Of a stretch of DNA of 28,958 bases, positions 1 through 8,450 are shown one piece after another; positions within the stretch are counted from its first letter, which is position 1; each line of letters starts with the position of its first letter. The stretch is from positions 1 through 28,958 of the forward strand of contig JBGALL010000015.1 in the NCBI GenBank assembly GCA_044223895.1, read 5' to 3'. The notes under the pieces are model-generated. The model saw only the letters and a program-made list of their open reading frames with translations, was not told the origin of the DNA and ran no database searches. Source of the DNA: CAKZSU01 sp044223895 (GTDB lineage: Bacteria; Patescibacteriota; Microgenomatia; UBA10105; UBA927). Both the position numbers and the translations under genes were made by a program.

Positions 1-180
1 ATTCCTGAAGAAAAGAAGGATGTAACAATACCCCTATAGGTCAAAAATCTAAAAGTGAAAATCGATGAATTTAGAAAAACTAAAAATTATGAAAACGCTG
101 ATAAGGTACGAAAAGAACTTGAAGAAAAGGGCTACATAGTTACCAATACTCCAGAAGGAACTGCAATAAAAAAACGTTAG
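1..180 (+). pseudogene. C-terminal remnant of cysteinyl-tRNA synthetase (cysS), interrupted
   Basis: Frame 1 reads the typical tail of CysRS: an IPEE start, then a helix with FRKTKNYENADKVRKEL, then GYIVTNTPEGTAIKK, ending at TAG 178-180. In CysRS this helical C-terminal part follows the catalytic domain and carries the residues K-x-x-D/N-x-A-D-x-(V/L)-R followed by an EGT-type end. An in-frame TAG at 37-39 interrupts it, and the fragment is cut by the window edge. TAG is a normal stop for several other genes here, for example pheS, the sortase and the DUF5660-like gene. Recoding is therefore unlikely, and a pseudogene, a truncated copy or a sequencing error are the options. A re-start at GTG 55 would give only a 41-aa peptide. 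The frame stays open for about 170 bases past the stop, which also suggests decayed coding DNA. Confidence 0.55.
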
Positions 181-252
181 TATCTACAACGTTTCGCTCG
201 GGTTATCAATTCTCAATCTGATATCGAGATTTGGGGAGAAGAATGCTATAAA

Positions 253-281
253 GAGATCCTTCGTTTTACTCAAGATGACAA
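253..281. repeat. Single arm of the TGTCAT/GAAGGATC palindromic repeat
   Basis: The sequence GAGATCCTTCG...ACTCAAGATGACA matches the right arm of the palindromic elements at 369-458, 11159-11252, 25763-25824 and 27397-27465. It precedes the left arm at 369, the same right-then-left order as in the 11159-11252 copy. Confidence 0.5.
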
Positions 282-368
282 ATATCTTGGTATTAATTTT
301 ATTCGACTAATGAAGAAAAAATACAATCTATCACGTTGTGCAATAGGTCGATGAAATATTCTTGCATT

Positions 369-458
369 TGTCATCCTGAGCGCTTTTCCAATGCGAAGGA
401 TCTCACAACAGAAGATCCTTATGCCCTCACTAAATCTGTAGCAAGTCAAGCGATGACG
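369..458. repeat. Palindromic intergenic repeat, copy 1
   Basis: The left arm starts TGTCATCCTGAGCGC and ends GCGAAGGATCT. The right arm starts AGATCCTT (412) and ends GATGACG (452-458). The inner arms AAGGATCT/AGATCCTT pair perfectly and the outer ends GTCATC/GATGAC also pair, so the element can fold into a long imperfect hairpin. Similar elements occur at three other places in this window. Confidence 0.7.
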
Positions 459-509
459 AAAAAATAAAAAAGATTTCGAGATCTATTTCAAAAGTTCAAA
501 AAGAAGGTA

Positions 510-899
510 TTATTGTGCAGCGACTGTCAACGCAGTCATGGTCTTAGCAGAGGTATTGAATGATCCAGCATCGGCACTGATCAAAACTTTTCTTCCAGTA
601 GAGATAGAATTTGCACTACCATCAGTCGGTTGTTTCACCACCCAGGTACCCATGGTTGCTGATTCGGTTTGTTTACTTTCAAACTTAATATTCTCAACAG
701 TCATCGTCCGCTCAGCAGCATTCACTTCAGAAACAGTACCTACTAACTTTAGGGAATTAGCAACTGTTGCTTTGGCACGAATATCAACATTCCCATTATC
801 CTTTTTACTTGTCTGCCCAAGAATGGTAATGAAGGCAATAGAGATGAGAACAAACCCAACACTAAATATGAAGAAAAGCGTGTAATTTTTACTCGGCAT
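510..899 (-). CDS. Small membrane-anchored extracytoplasmic protein
   Basis: This 129-aa protein has an N-terminal hydrophobic segment (about residues 7-28, YTLFFIFSVGFVLISIAFIT) that should act as a signal anchor. It is followed by roughly 100 residues rich in alternating hydrophobic and polar positions (GTVSEVNAAERTMTVENIKF), typical of a small beta-barrel. The pattern 'GTVsevn..ertmTVeni' resembles OB-fold domains of the DUF5666 kind, but this is a weak impression. The predicted domain lies outside the membrane. It is transcribed opposite to the GH130 genes and has no obvious operon partner. Function unknown. Confidence 0.65.
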   Translation of the reverse strand: MPSKNYTLFFIFSVGFVLISIAFITILGQTSKKDNGNVDIRAKATVANSLKLVGTVSEVNAAERTMTVENIKFESKQTESATMGTWVVKQPTDGSANSISTGRKVLISADAGSFNTSAKTMTALTVAAQ

Positions 900-1029
900 A
901 TAGATGATTTCTGTATCTATTCTTCCATCGTTTTGATCTAGTTGTCAATAGTAAATCACTAGTTGCATAATCCCTCAAAACACGTTACTACTAGATATAG
1001 GCATATTTTTTGCTTGTGCAATTATTTCT
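900..1029. other. Divergent intergenic region
   Basis: This is the shared upstream region of the minus-strand small gene and the plus-strand GH130 gene. It is AT-rich, and I could not identify a confident -35/-10 pair or a strong Shine-Dalgarno sequence for either gene. Confidence 0.4.
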
Positions 1030-2931
1030 ATGACAGAAAGCAACTCTTCTTCTATTGAAACTACATCGAGAGGCCTTGGTGTATTTCATCACGAAAATTC
1101 AACCTTTCTATATTACAGTTTAGGCATTCAGAACGGGCAAGATCTTCAGGTATTATCTTCTGAAGAAGGTGTCTCTGTGCAAACCTTTCATGAAAATCCC
1201 TGGATCAAAGATAAACAAGATGTTCGGATCGACACACGAAAGACAGAAAACTATCGAGTCTCCCAACTTGGTAGTGTCTATGCATTGACCTATCTGGATT
1301 GGAATAGTGGTCAGAAAAAATTGTCATTAGCCTTATCCAAGAATTTTGCTCACTGGCGATTTATTGGACCAGTATCCGGAATTGCGGATACAGCAGTAAT
1401 AGTTCCAAATCATTATGAAGGTCGTGAATTTGTAATGTTTTTTGGCGACCATGACATCAGAATTGCAACCTCTCCAGATATATTGCATTGGAAAGTACAA
1501 GCAAATCCGATCTTACCAGCAACCCAGGATCACTGGGGAACTCTCTCTCACATTGTGGGCAGTGTCGTACCAATGGAACAGGGAATAGCCTTACTCTATT
1601 TTGCTCGAGGATTTGGTGGCAGTCACTGGTCTATTCATGGAGCTATGCTCGACAAAAAGAATCCGACCAACATCCTTTGGAAATCAGATACGATCTGGGA
1701 ACATCATGATGGGTGGGAAGGAAAGAAAGTGAAACCACTCGGCATGGTCTATACAGGAAAAGAATTAATGTCTTACTGGGACTTTGAAGGTGAAGGTGTC
1801 TATGCAATCACTCATAGTGCCTTTGCCGGAATAATGACCAAAAAACTTAGCTTCTCTCATTTGATGTTAAAGAGAGCCGAAAGTAATCCAGTAGTGAAAC
1901 CATTAGCCAAAAATTTCTGGGAGAGTAAGCAAACCTTTAATGCTGCTGCAGTCTATGACCGCGATCGTGTTCATTTAGTCTACCGAGCTATTGGTGATAC
2001 TGATACTTCAGTATTGGGGTATTCTTCTAGCAGTGATGGATTTACCTTTGATGAACATCCAAATGAACCAATTTATGTTCCTACCCAACCATTTGAACTT
2101 CCTGTAACCATGCCAAATTGGTCAATGGCAGTTAAATCAGCAACCAGTCCTTATGAATCAGGTGGCGGCGGGTACGGTGGTGTAGAAGATCCTCGTTTAA
2201 CTAAGATAGACGACAAATATTATCTTACCTATGTGGCGTACGATGGAGCCAATCCACCACGGGTGGCGTTATCTTCTATTGGTATTGATGATTTTCATGC
2301 CAAAAATTGGAATTGGAAAACACCAGTATTAATTTCTCCTCCTGGGGTAGTTGATAAAAATTGTGTTATCTTCCCAGAAAAAATCGATGGAAAGTACGCC
2401 ATAATGCATCGAATCTATCCCAACATTCTCATGGATTATGTTGATGATTTAGATTTTGATGGAGAAAAATTCCTAAAAGGTGAGTTTAGAATTAAGCCAA
2501 GTCGAACCTTGTGGGATACTCGCAAAGTTGGAGCAGGGGCACCTCCTCTCAAAACTCCATTTGGATGGTTATTAATTTATCATGCAGTTGGTGAAAAAGA
2601 CGGTGGTCGATATAAGATTGGTGCCATGCTTCTCGACCTTCACAATCCAACGAAGGTATTAGCTCGATCTATAGTTCCAATTCTTCAACCAGATCATCCT
2701 CATGACAATGAAGGATTCAAATCTGGGGTAGTATATCCTTGCGGTGCTATCATCAAAGACGACAAACTTATTGTCTATTATGGAGGAGCAGATACAGTCG
2801 TATGTGCTGCATCAGCAAACCTCTATGACTTTTTGGAAGAATTACTCTCGACAGGTTCAACGCGTATAAAACAAATATACATCCCGAAAGGAGTACCTGC
2901 CTATGCTCAGCTTCAAGAGATCGAACGCTAA
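1030..2931 (+). CDS. Double five-bladed beta-propeller glycosidase/phosphorylase, GH130-like
   Basis: This is a 633-aa cytoplasmic protein with no signal peptide. The C-terminal half (about 280-620) has the full GH130 pattern: an 'ESNPVVKP..W' start, 'NAAAVYDRDRVHLVYRA', 'LGYSSSSDGFTF', the GGVEDPRL motif with D387, 'YYLTYVAYDG', 'FPEKIDGKYAIMHR', 'GAGAPPLKTPFGWLLIYHA' and 'VYPCGA...VYYGGADT'. GH130 enzymes phosphorolyse or hydrolyse beta-mannosides, and a conserved Asp in this part of the fold is the proposed proton donor. The N-terminal half (1-279) looks like another propeller, with repeated W-containing blades, but it lacks the EDPR motif and may be non-catalytic. The downstream gene overlaps by 29 bp, so the two are almost surely co-translated. 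Substrate cannot be told from sequence alone. Confidence 0.82.
   Translation: MTESNSSSIETTSRGLGVFHHENSTFLYYSLGIQNGQDLQVLSSEEGVSVQTFHENPWIKDKQDVRIDTRKTENYRVSQLGSVYALTYLDWNSGQKKLSLALSKNFAHWRFIGPVSGIADTAVIVPNHYEGREFVMFFGDHDIRIATSPDILHWKVQANPILPATQDHWGTLSHIVGSVVPMEQGIALLYFARGFGGSHWSIHGAMLDKKNPTNILWKSDTIWEHHDGWEGKKVKPLGMVYTGKELMSYWDFEGEGVYAITHSAFAGIMTKKLSFSHLMLKRAESNPVVKPLAKNFWESKQTFNAAAVYDRDRVHLVYRAIGDTDTSVLGYSSSSDGFTFDEHPNEPIYVPTQPFELPVTMPNWSMAVKSATSPYESGGGGYGGVEDPRLTKIDDKYYLTYVAYDGANPPRVALSSIGIDDFHAKNWNWKTPVLISPPGVVDKNCVIFPEKIDGKYAIMHRIYPNILMDYVDDLDFDGEKFLKGEFRIKPSRTLWDTRKVGAGAPPLKTPFGWLLIYHAVGEKDGGRYKIGAMLLDLHNPTKVLARSIVPILQPDHPHDNEGFKSGVVYPCGAIIKDDKLIVYYGGADTVVCAASANLYDFLEELLSTGSTRIKQIYIPKGVPAYAQLQEIER
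2886..2892 (+). promoter_or_regulatory. Ribosome binding site inside the upstream gene
   Basis: AAAGGAG lies 10 bases before ATG 2903, within the last codons of the preceding gene. It fixes the start of the second GH130-like gene and supports translational coupling of the pair. Confidence 0.7.
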
Positions 2932-4828
2932 CCCTCTCATTAAACCCAACCCTGACAACGACTGGGAAGCAATAGCAACCTTTAACGGTTGTGTTGTGCG
3001 TTTCATGGACACCTACCATATGGTGTATCGTGCACAGGGAAAGAAGCAAAAGCACGAAGGAGCTGACATTGAACTTTCAACTATCGGATATGCCAAAAGT
3101 CATGATGGAATTCATTTTACCGATAGAAGACAGTTGATCGTTCCAGAATTTGAATGGGAGAAATATGGGTGTGAAGATCCTCGAATAACTTATTTTGAAG
3201 GTAAATATTACATTTTCTATACCGCCCTATCAAATTTTCCATTCACTCCTGCTGGAATTAAATGTGCAGTCGCTGTGACTGAAGATTTTAATAGTTTTGA
3301 AAAACATTTGATTACCCCATTTAATGCCAAAGCAATGACCTTGTTCCCAGAACGAATCGATAATAAATTGACGGTTTTGTTATCCGTACATACCGATATG
3401 CCTCCGGCACGTATCTGTTTTGCCCAAGTTGATACACCACAAGAACTGTGGTCTACATCTTTTTGGGATAACTGGTACCGAACCTACGAAAACTATGCAA
3501 TTCCATTACAACGATCTCCACTAGATCATATTGAGGTAGGGGCACCACCTATCAAAACTGATGATGGTTGGTTGTTTTTCTATTCCTACATTCAGAATTA
3601 TGCATCCAGTGGAACAGTCTTTGGTATAGAAGTAGCCTTGTTACATCACGATAATCCTCAAGGTATAGAATCAGTCATCCCATCACCATTGTTAATGCCA
3701 GAAGCAGACTATGAACTAAACGGCATGATTCCCAATATTACGTTCCCCAGTGGAGCAGTACGTTCTGATAATGTCATCTCATTGTATTATGGAGCCGCTG
3801 ACACAACCTGTGCTGTTGCCTTGTGTAATCTAGATGAAATTCTCGCAGAACTAAAGATGGAGCGAGATAATGTACCCCAGATATTAAAACGGGTATTAAA
3901 AATGGAACGATTTGAAACCAATCCTTTAATCGCTCCAATCAAAGAACATTCCTGGGAATCTAAATTCACCTACAATCCTGGGGCCATCTATCTTGATGGA
4001 AAAGTTCACATCCTCTACCGAGCACAGGGAGATGATGATACCTCAGTACTCGGATACGCATCTGCCAAAGATGGTATTCATATCGATGAACGTTTGTCAG
4101 AACCTGTATATGTACCCAGAGTTGCTGAAGAGTTAAAGAAACGTCCTGGGTTTTCTGGATGTGAAGATCCTCGATTAGTGCAGATGGGTGATCGCGTCTA
4201 TATGACCTATACAGCGTATGATGCTGTCAATCCCACTCGTATTGCTTTAACATCGATATCGGTTGATGATTTCATTCACAAACGATGGAACTGGGATATT
4301 CCACGAATTATTTCTACTCCAGCAGTAGATGATAAGAATGCTTGTATTCTCCCAGAAAAAATTGATGGGAAATATATTTTCTTTCATCGATTAGCTCCTT
4401 GCATCTGGATTGATTCTGTAGAAGATTTATCTTTTCCAAATAAACCATGGCTTCATGGGAGAATCATGATGCAACCTCGACGAGATCGTTGGGATAGTGA
4501 GAAAGTCGGTATTGCTGGACCTCCACTGAAAACAGAAAAAGGCTGGCTATTAATTTTCCACTCACTCTCACGGTGGGATAAACAATATCGTTTAGGAGCA
4601 ATGTTACTCGATCTGAAACATCCTGAATACATTATTAGTAAACTAGATCAACCGATTCTGGAACCAGAAATGTGGTATGACCATGAAGGTTTGCGTCCAG
4701 GAACAGTCTTTGGTTGTGGAACAGTACTTTTTGGAGATAAAATTTATGTCTATTATGGTGGAGCCGATTCATTGGTGGCTGGAGCACAAATCAGCTTCCA
4801 GGGATTACTCGATGCCTTAACGCCATAA
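2903..4828 (+). CDS. Tandem two-domain GH130-type mannoside phosphorylase/hydrolase-like protein
   Basis: This 641-aa protein contains two complete GH130-like propellers. Domain 1 (about 1-325) has 'NPLIKP', 'HMVYRAQG', 'CEDPRI' with D92, 'FPERIDNKL', 'GAPPIKTDDGWLFFY' and 'YYGAADTTCAVA'. Domain 2 (about 334-641) repeats the plan with 'NPLIAP', 'HILYRAQGDDDTSVLGYA', 'CEDPRL' with D422, 'LPEKIDGKYIFFHR', 'GPPLKTEKGWLLIFH' and 'VYYGGADS'. Usual GH130 enzymes have one domain of 300-400 residues, so this is a fusion or an internal duplication. Both domains keep the EDPR motif. The start codon has a clear ribosome binding site inside the preceding gene. With the upstream gene it forms a two-gene unit encoding four propellers. 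A role in mannose-containing glycan or oligosaccharide turnover follows from the family; the exact linkage is unknown. Confidence 0.85.
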   Translation: MLSFKRSNANPLIKPNPDNDWEAIATFNGCVVRFMDTYHMVYRAQGKKQKHEGADIELSTIGYAKSHDGIHFTDRRQLIVPEFEWEKYGCEDPRITYFEGKYYIFYTALSNFPFTPAGIKCAVAVTEDFNSFEKHLITPFNAKAMTLFPERIDNKLTVLLSVHTDMPPARICFAQVDTPQELWSTSFWDNWYRTYENYAIPLQRSPLDHIEVGAPPIKTDDGWLFFYSYIQNYASSGTVFGIEVALLHHDNPQGIESVIPSPLLMPEADYELNGMIPNITFPSGAVRSDNVISLYYGAADTTCAVALCNLDEILAELKMERDNVPQILKRVLKMERFETNPLIAPIKEHSWESKFTYNPGAIYLDGKVHILYRAQGDDDTSVLGYASAKDGIHIDERLSEPVYVPRVAEELKKRPGFSGCEDPRLVQMGDRVYMTYTAYDAVNPTRIALTSISVDDFIHKRWNWDIPRIISTPAVDDKNACILPEKIDGKYIFFHRLAPCIWIDSVEDLSFPNKPWLHGRIMMQPRRDRWDSEKVGIAGPPLKTEKGWLLIFHSLSRWDKQYRLGAMLLDLKHPEYIISKLDQPILEPEMWYDHEGLRPGTVFGCGTVLFGDKIYVYYGGADSLVAGAQISFQGLLDALTP

Positions 4829-4879
4829 GATGGCTTCCAAGAAAAAACTGCTTCCATTACCCTGTTGAGGATAATAACG

Positions 4880-5614
4880 TTAGATCTCTATATCGGTAAA
4901 AATTTCGCAAGGTTGGGGAGTTTGGGTAAGAAAGACTGCTGGACACCGGTGAATTTTTGGTGATTCATGAAGTGCTCGAGACAGGGCCTTCTTCTTTTCT
5001 TCACCAGTGATATAGGCTACCACATAATCTGATTGCAGCAATCCAGGAAAGGTGGTAGTAAACCGTTGAGTAAATTCATTTTTCCCAGTTGCATCATAGC
5101 CAACTACTAAGTTTCTAGTATCCATAAAAGTAGAATAAAAAAGCTGTTTTTCTGTTTCTGTATATGGCATGATCCCAGCAATGTGGCCATCTGTTCCCAT
5201 TCCCAGAAGGGTAATAATCCTTCCTTGGTGATTTTTCACTCGTAACTCTTCAGTTTTAATCTCTTCTTCATACCACTCAGCCATTTGATATTGATCAGTT
5301 TTGGTAGGTCGGGTGTCTATCCAAGATGCACCTAACATTTCTGACTCAGCAATGAGACTAGGAAATCGTTCGAGAAGTTGTGAATAATTACTATTCTGAG
5401 GATCAAACCGTTCATCGACAAAGGCAATGGTAAGCTGATGCAAGTTTGCCTTTTTGGTTGTAAGTATAGAAATAAATTTCTCAATAACAGTCAGAGCTGA
5501 ACCCCCAGAGATAAATAGAAGGGTAGGATGGGGAGTTACCGTTAAATCAATCAATCGTTCGGCACAGCGAAGAGCTAGTGTGTCTGGAGTATAGTGTTTA
5601 ATTTCGTATCCCAT
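4880..5614 (-). CDS. pgl: 6-phosphogluconolactonase (NagB/RpiA/pgl fold)
   Basis: This 244-aa protein is of normal length for the family. It hydrolyses 6-phosphoglucono-delta-lactone to 6-phosphogluconate in the oxidative pentose phosphate pathway. Diagnostic motifs in order are 'LFISGGSA' (about 33-40), 'IAFVDERF' (about 84-91) with the downstream 'NSNY', and 'LLGMGTDGHIAGIMP' (about 136-150), which holds the conserved GxDGHxAS/G segment of the pgl and glucosamine-6-phosphate deaminase families. A deaminase cannot be fully excluded, but the overall pattern fits 6PGL better. It is convergent with the GH130 pair and its start lies only 25 bases from the divergent envelope gene, so the two divergent promoters overlap. 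Confidence 0.85.
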   Translation of the reverse strand: MGYEIKHYTPDTLALRCAERLIDLTVTPHPTLLFISGGSALTVIEKFISILTTKKANLHQLTIAFVDERFDPQNSNYSQLLERFPSLIAESEMLGASWIDTRPTKTDQYQMAEWYEEEIKTEELRVKNHQGRIITLLGMGTDGHIAGIMPYTETEKQLFYSTFMDTRNLVVGYDATGKNEFTQRFTTTFPGLLQSDYVVAYITGEEKKKALSRALHESPKIHRCPAVFLTQTPQPCEIFTDIEI

Positions 5615-5625
5615 CGTGATAGCAT

Positions 5626-5631
5626 TATACT
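5626..5631 (+). promoter_or_regulatory. -10 box TATACT directly before the start codon
   Basis: TATACT ends 8 bases before ATG 5640, so the predicted transcription start falls at or just before the start codon. No Shine-Dalgarno is visible, so the mRNA is probably leaderless. I see no good -35. Confidence 0.4.
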
Positions 5632-5639
5632 ATCTATAC

Positions 5640-6479
5640 ATGAAGTCATCAGCACGAAATTATCGACAGATAATCATCCAATTAGCCGTTGTAGGTATCG
5701 TTTCTCTCGGAATCTGCTTTCTAAAACCGAAGACTGTCCAGGCTTCTTCCGACCGAGCCTATCAAGATTATTTGTTTCAGTCGGATCAATATCGACAAAA
5801 AAATAACGATTTCACAGTAGCGAAAAACGAATATCTAAAATTTAAAACCTTAGCATCAGAATCAACCGCAGTGGTCAAAGCCAGAGACATGCTGGCTCAA
5901 CGTTCATTGCTACTACGTGCCTATCTCCTATTGCTTAAGGAAAAGATAGATGAATCCCCGACAATGTCATCATCAGATCGACAACTGTATTTAGAATTAA
6001 TCACCAATGAAGTTGCTTTTCTGGAAACACACTCTAAATTTGTTGAATCAGTAGGTTCTATCGCAGATGCTAGTAAAGCCAGCGAACAGTTGGAATTTCA
6101 TTATTCAGTCTTGGCTTTATCAATCCGTCAAATAATTTTAGGACTGACGACAGCTCGCTTGACTGAATTGGGTGATGCTTACAGTGGAATTATGATAAAT
6201 TCCCAAATTTTACTCAATGTAGCTAAACAAGAACTTCCTCTCGATCGACAAATTACCCTAGATCGCTGGTTTCAAAAAATTAGTGATAAACGAACCTTAT
6301 TTTTACAACATGTTGATACCATCAATCAGGCGAATAAAGCGCTCAAAGGATCAAATATGCAAGATATTCAGACCAAATTTCTCGAAGCACTCCCGTATGC
6401 TGTCCAAGCGAAACAAGACTTAACGGAAGGGACTTCATATCTAGGAGAGTTATTAAACGCCATGAGGTACCGGGACTAA
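5640..6479 (+). CDS. Exported or membrane-anchored helical protein of unknown function
   Basis: This is a 279-aa protein when started at ATG 5640. An upstream GTG at 5616 would add eight residues but overlaps the promoter. An N-terminal hydrophobic segment (about residues 10-27, IIIQLAVVGIVSLGICFL) followed by 'TVQASSD' looks like a signal peptide or signal anchor. The remainder is predicted mostly helical and polar, with heptad-like Leu spacing in segments such as 'QRSLLLRAYLLLLKEKI', which suggests an extracytoplasmic helical bundle. No domain family recognised. It is followed after 2 bases by a proline-rich membrane protein, so the two probably form an operon and may act together at the envelope. 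Confidence 0.7.
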   Translation: MKSSARNYRQIIIQLAVVGIVSLGICFLKPKTVQASSDRAYQDYLFQSDQYRQKNNDFTVAKNEYLKFKTLASESTAVVKARDMLAQRSLLLRAYLLLLKEKIDESPTMSSSDRQLYLELITNEVAFLETHSKFVESVGSIADASKASEQLEFHYSVLALSIRQIILGLTTARLTELGDAYSGIMINSQILLNVAKQELPLDRQITLDRWFQKISDKRTLFLQHVDTINQANKALKGSNMQDIQTKFLEALPYAVQAKQDLTEGTSYLGELLNAMRYRD

Positions 6480-6481
6480 TT

Positions 6482-6913
6482 ATGACTGACCAATATACAC
6501 CATCGGGACTTACACCTGAACAACCGGCACAACCAGTAGTACCACCGCCTCAACCGGCAGTTCGACCGGTGCCTCCGGCGCCAGTTGTGCCACCTGTACC
6601 CCAGAGAATTCCAGGTATTTTGCAAAAAATCCTTCCGATTTTGATCGTCATCGGAGCTATCTTTTTCGGAGCCTTTGTCTATTATTTGATTCAAAAATCG
6701 ACTCACACAGACGTTGATCCAGGGATAACTACAGTCATTGTTACCCCAACCCCCAGTCCGACTCCCGTTCGTTATCAGACCTCAGTTTCAACCTCAAGCG
6801 CATTTGTAGCCTTAGAACAGAGTATTAGCTCATTTTCTGCAAAATTAAACGAGTTTTCGAAAGAGGATCCTTCTCTCTCTCCACCGAACCTAGTATTGCC
6901 GTTAGGGCTTTAA
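6482..6913 (+). CDS. Single-pass membrane protein with proline-rich cytoplasmic N-terminus
   Basis: This 143-aa protein has a proline-rich N-terminus (residues 8-43, repeated PP, PQP and PVPP motifs), one transmembrane helix (about 47-67, ILPILIVIGAIFFGAFVYYL), then a TPTPSPTP linker and a short amphipathic Ser/Leu-rich tail. The layout suggests a bitopic envelope protein with its C-terminus outside. It starts 2 bases after the stop of the preceding exported protein and is probably co-transcribed with it. No known domain. Such Pro-rich single-pass proteins are common in Patescibacteria. Confidence 0.68.
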   Translation: MTDQYTPSGLTPEQPAQPVVPPPQPAVRPVPPAPVVPPVPQRIPGILQKILPILIVIGAIFFGAFVYYLIQKSTHTDVDPGITTVIVTPTPSPTPVRYQTSVSTSSAFVALEQSISSFSAKLNEFSKEDPSLSPPNLVLPLGL

Positions 6914-6931
6914 TTCCGCCTCAATTTGTGT

Positions 6932-6937
6932 TAAAAT
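6932..6937 (+). promoter_or_regulatory. -10 box TAAAAT before the trigger factor gene
   Basis: TAAAAT in the context GTGTTAAAATTCACC ends 10 bases before ATG 6948, and no ribosome binding site lies between. The spacing suggests a leaderless or very short-leader transcript. The -35 region is not convincing. Confidence 0.35.
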
Positions 6938-6947
6938 TCACCGTACT

Positions 6948-7805
6948 ATGACTACACACGCAATCCATCGCCGTGATGACGGCACAATCGAACTTACTGT
7001 TACCATACCATGGGAAGATGTTTCTCATGTTTATGACCACGTTGTTGATGACGTGGTAAAAAATGCTGATGTACCTGGTTTTCGCAAAGGAAAAGCACCA
7101 CGAGCAATGGTTGAGGAGAAACTTGACCGCTCAAAACTCTACGAAGATGTTATCAGACATTTGCTCCCTGACGTTTATAACGAAGTAATTACCAAAGAAA
7201 AACTCAAACCGATTATTTCTCCAAAAGTTGAGCTCAAAGAAGCCAAGGAGAATGAAGATTGGATCTTGGTCATCCACACCTGTGAAAAACCAGCGGTCAA
7301 ACTCGGAAATTACAAAAAGGTTATAGCCGATGAGAAAGCTTCTAAATATAAAAAGATTTGGGTTCCTGGAGACGATAAAAAGGAAGCAGACGAAAAGCCT
7401 AAGAAGCCAACTATCGATGAAATCCTTATGTGGACCAGTAAAACAATTGAACTTACCATTCCTCATTTGTTGTTGGAACAGGAAGTTAACCGCTTGTTGT
7501 CACAACTTATCGATCAAACTAAATCACTAGGACTTTCTGTAGAGCAGTACTTAAATGCAACTGGGAAAAATAGTGATGCAATTCGTAAAGAATACGAAGA
7601 ACAAGCCAAACAGACGATTGCTCTCGAGTTTGGGATTGAAGAAATTGCTGACAAAGAAGGAATTATCATCTCTGATGATGATATTGAAACTGTCATTAAA
7701 ACAGCCAAGTCCGAAGAAGAGAAAAAATCTCTTGAGGGTCAGAAATATTACTTGGCATCAATCTTGCGAAGACAGAAAACAATTGATTTTTTGGCAGCAC
7801 TGTAA
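6948..7805 (+). CDS. tig: Trigger factor-like ribosome-associated chaperone lacking the PPIase domain
   Basis: This protein has 285 aa against about 430 for standard trigger factors. The N-terminal ribosome-binding domain (about 1-125) is clear: 'IELTVTIPWEDV' opens it and the signature GFRKGKAP (residues 44-51), which docks on ribosomal protein uL23, is intact. The C-terminal chaperone domain (about 140-285) is recognisable from 'IPHLLLEQEVNRLLSQL' and 'EYEEQAKQTIALEFGIEEIA'. The FKBP-type PPIase domain that normally sits between them is replaced by about 25 charged residues (KKIWVPGDDKKEADEKPKK). Other trigger factors without PPIase are known, and the chaperone activity does not depend on it. 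A near-leaderless promoter precedes the gene. Confidence 0.88.
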   Translation: MTTHAIHRRDDGTIELTVTIPWEDVSHVYDHVVDDVVKNADVPGFRKGKAPRAMVEEKLDRSKLYEDVIRHLLPDVYNEVITKEKLKPIISPKVELKEAKENEDWILVIHTCEKPAVKLGNYKKVIADEKASKYKKIWVPGDDKKEADEKPKKPTIDEILMWTSKTIELTIPHLLLEQEVNRLLSQLIDQTKSLGLSVEQYLNATGKNSDAIRKEYEEQAKQTIALEFGIEEIADKEGIIISDDDIETVIKTAKSEEEKKSLEGQKYYLASILRRQKTIDFLAAL

Positions 7806-7829
7806 TATCTATAAAAGGTAATACTCACT

Positions 7830-8450
7830 ATGTCTAGCAATAGTACCAACCTATTCCAGTCTCAATCGAAACCACAACAAAAGAGGCCGATGCCAAGCCA
7901 TGATAGTATTTTGGAGGCATTTCGGGACTTAGGTTCTGGCGTAAAAAAGAGTGTGGCTAACGACGTAGTAGGGAAGACTGCAAATAACGCCTTTCAGTCC
8001 TTGTTTGGACAAATGCCAAAACCAGGGGAATATCGACCACCTTTTGAACGACCTAACCCTTTTGCTCGAAAAGAAACCCCGCAACCTATTCACCGGCCAG
8101 AAATTCTATCGCCACAAAGAATTTCTGAAGAACAAGCACGGGTGAAACAGCAGCTAGAGTCTGTCCGAGCTGAGTTGGTGATGTTAGCCAAGTCAGTAGG
8201 CAAGTTAAATCAGGAAGTAGAAAAGGCTGTAATGGAAGTACCGGTCGATCCCGGTGTCTATCATGTGAACTTTTTGGAACGATTACGGATCGTCATCCAA
8301 CTGATTCGTAAACGCGTAGATGATAGTAATGAATGGTTACAACTTTCTAATTCCAAGAAGAAACAAAAGGGTTATTGGGGCAAATATAAGAAACACGGAA
8401 CCAAATTTGGACTTTCAGCAGATCGTACACCTGCAACCCAAACAGGCTAG
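7830..8450 (+). CDS. DUF5660-like conserved protein of Patescibacteria
   Basis: This 206-aa soluble protein has a disordered Pro/Gln/Ser-rich N-terminus (1-85), a predicted coiled coil (about 95-135, QQLESVRAELVMLAKSVGKL) and a conserved-looking C-terminal block (about 147-206) with 'GVYHVNFLERLRIVIQLIRK', 'EWLQ', 'KGYWGKYKKHGTKFGLSADR' and 'ATQTG'. From memory this block matches the DUF5660 family, common in Microgenomates; I cannot confirm it here. Function unknown. The basic tail could bind nucleic acid. The gene follows tig by 24 bases in the same direction and could be in its operon. Confidence 0.7.
   Translation: MSSNSTNLFQSQSKPQQKRPMPSHDSILEAFRDLGSGVKKSVANDVVGKTANNAFQSLFGQMPKPGEYRPPFERPNPFARKETPQPIHRPEILSPQRISEEQARVKQQLESVRAELVMLAKSVGKLNQEVEKAVMEVPVDPGVYHVNFLERLRIVIQLIRKRVDDSNEWLQLSNSKKKQKGYWGKYKKHGTKFGLSADRTPATQTG

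Larger units (their letters stand above)
181..509. other. Non-coding gap with decayed coding sequence and repeat arms
   Basis: No convincing gene lies here. Bases 181-354 stay open in the frame of the cysS remnant up to TGA 352-354, but the translation resembles nothing I know. Part of it (about 253-281) is simply a repeat arm (GATCCTTC...GATGACA) read as protein. The rest, 369-458, is a palindromic repeat described separately. The stretch is best read as degraded DNA between the cysS remnant and the convergent small gene. Confidence 0.5.

Noticed and set aside
1..354. TAG at 37 and 178 within an open frame could mean stop-codon recoding.
   Set aside because: Several intact genes here end properly in TAG, and the downstream frame is partly repeat sequence, so decay explains it better.
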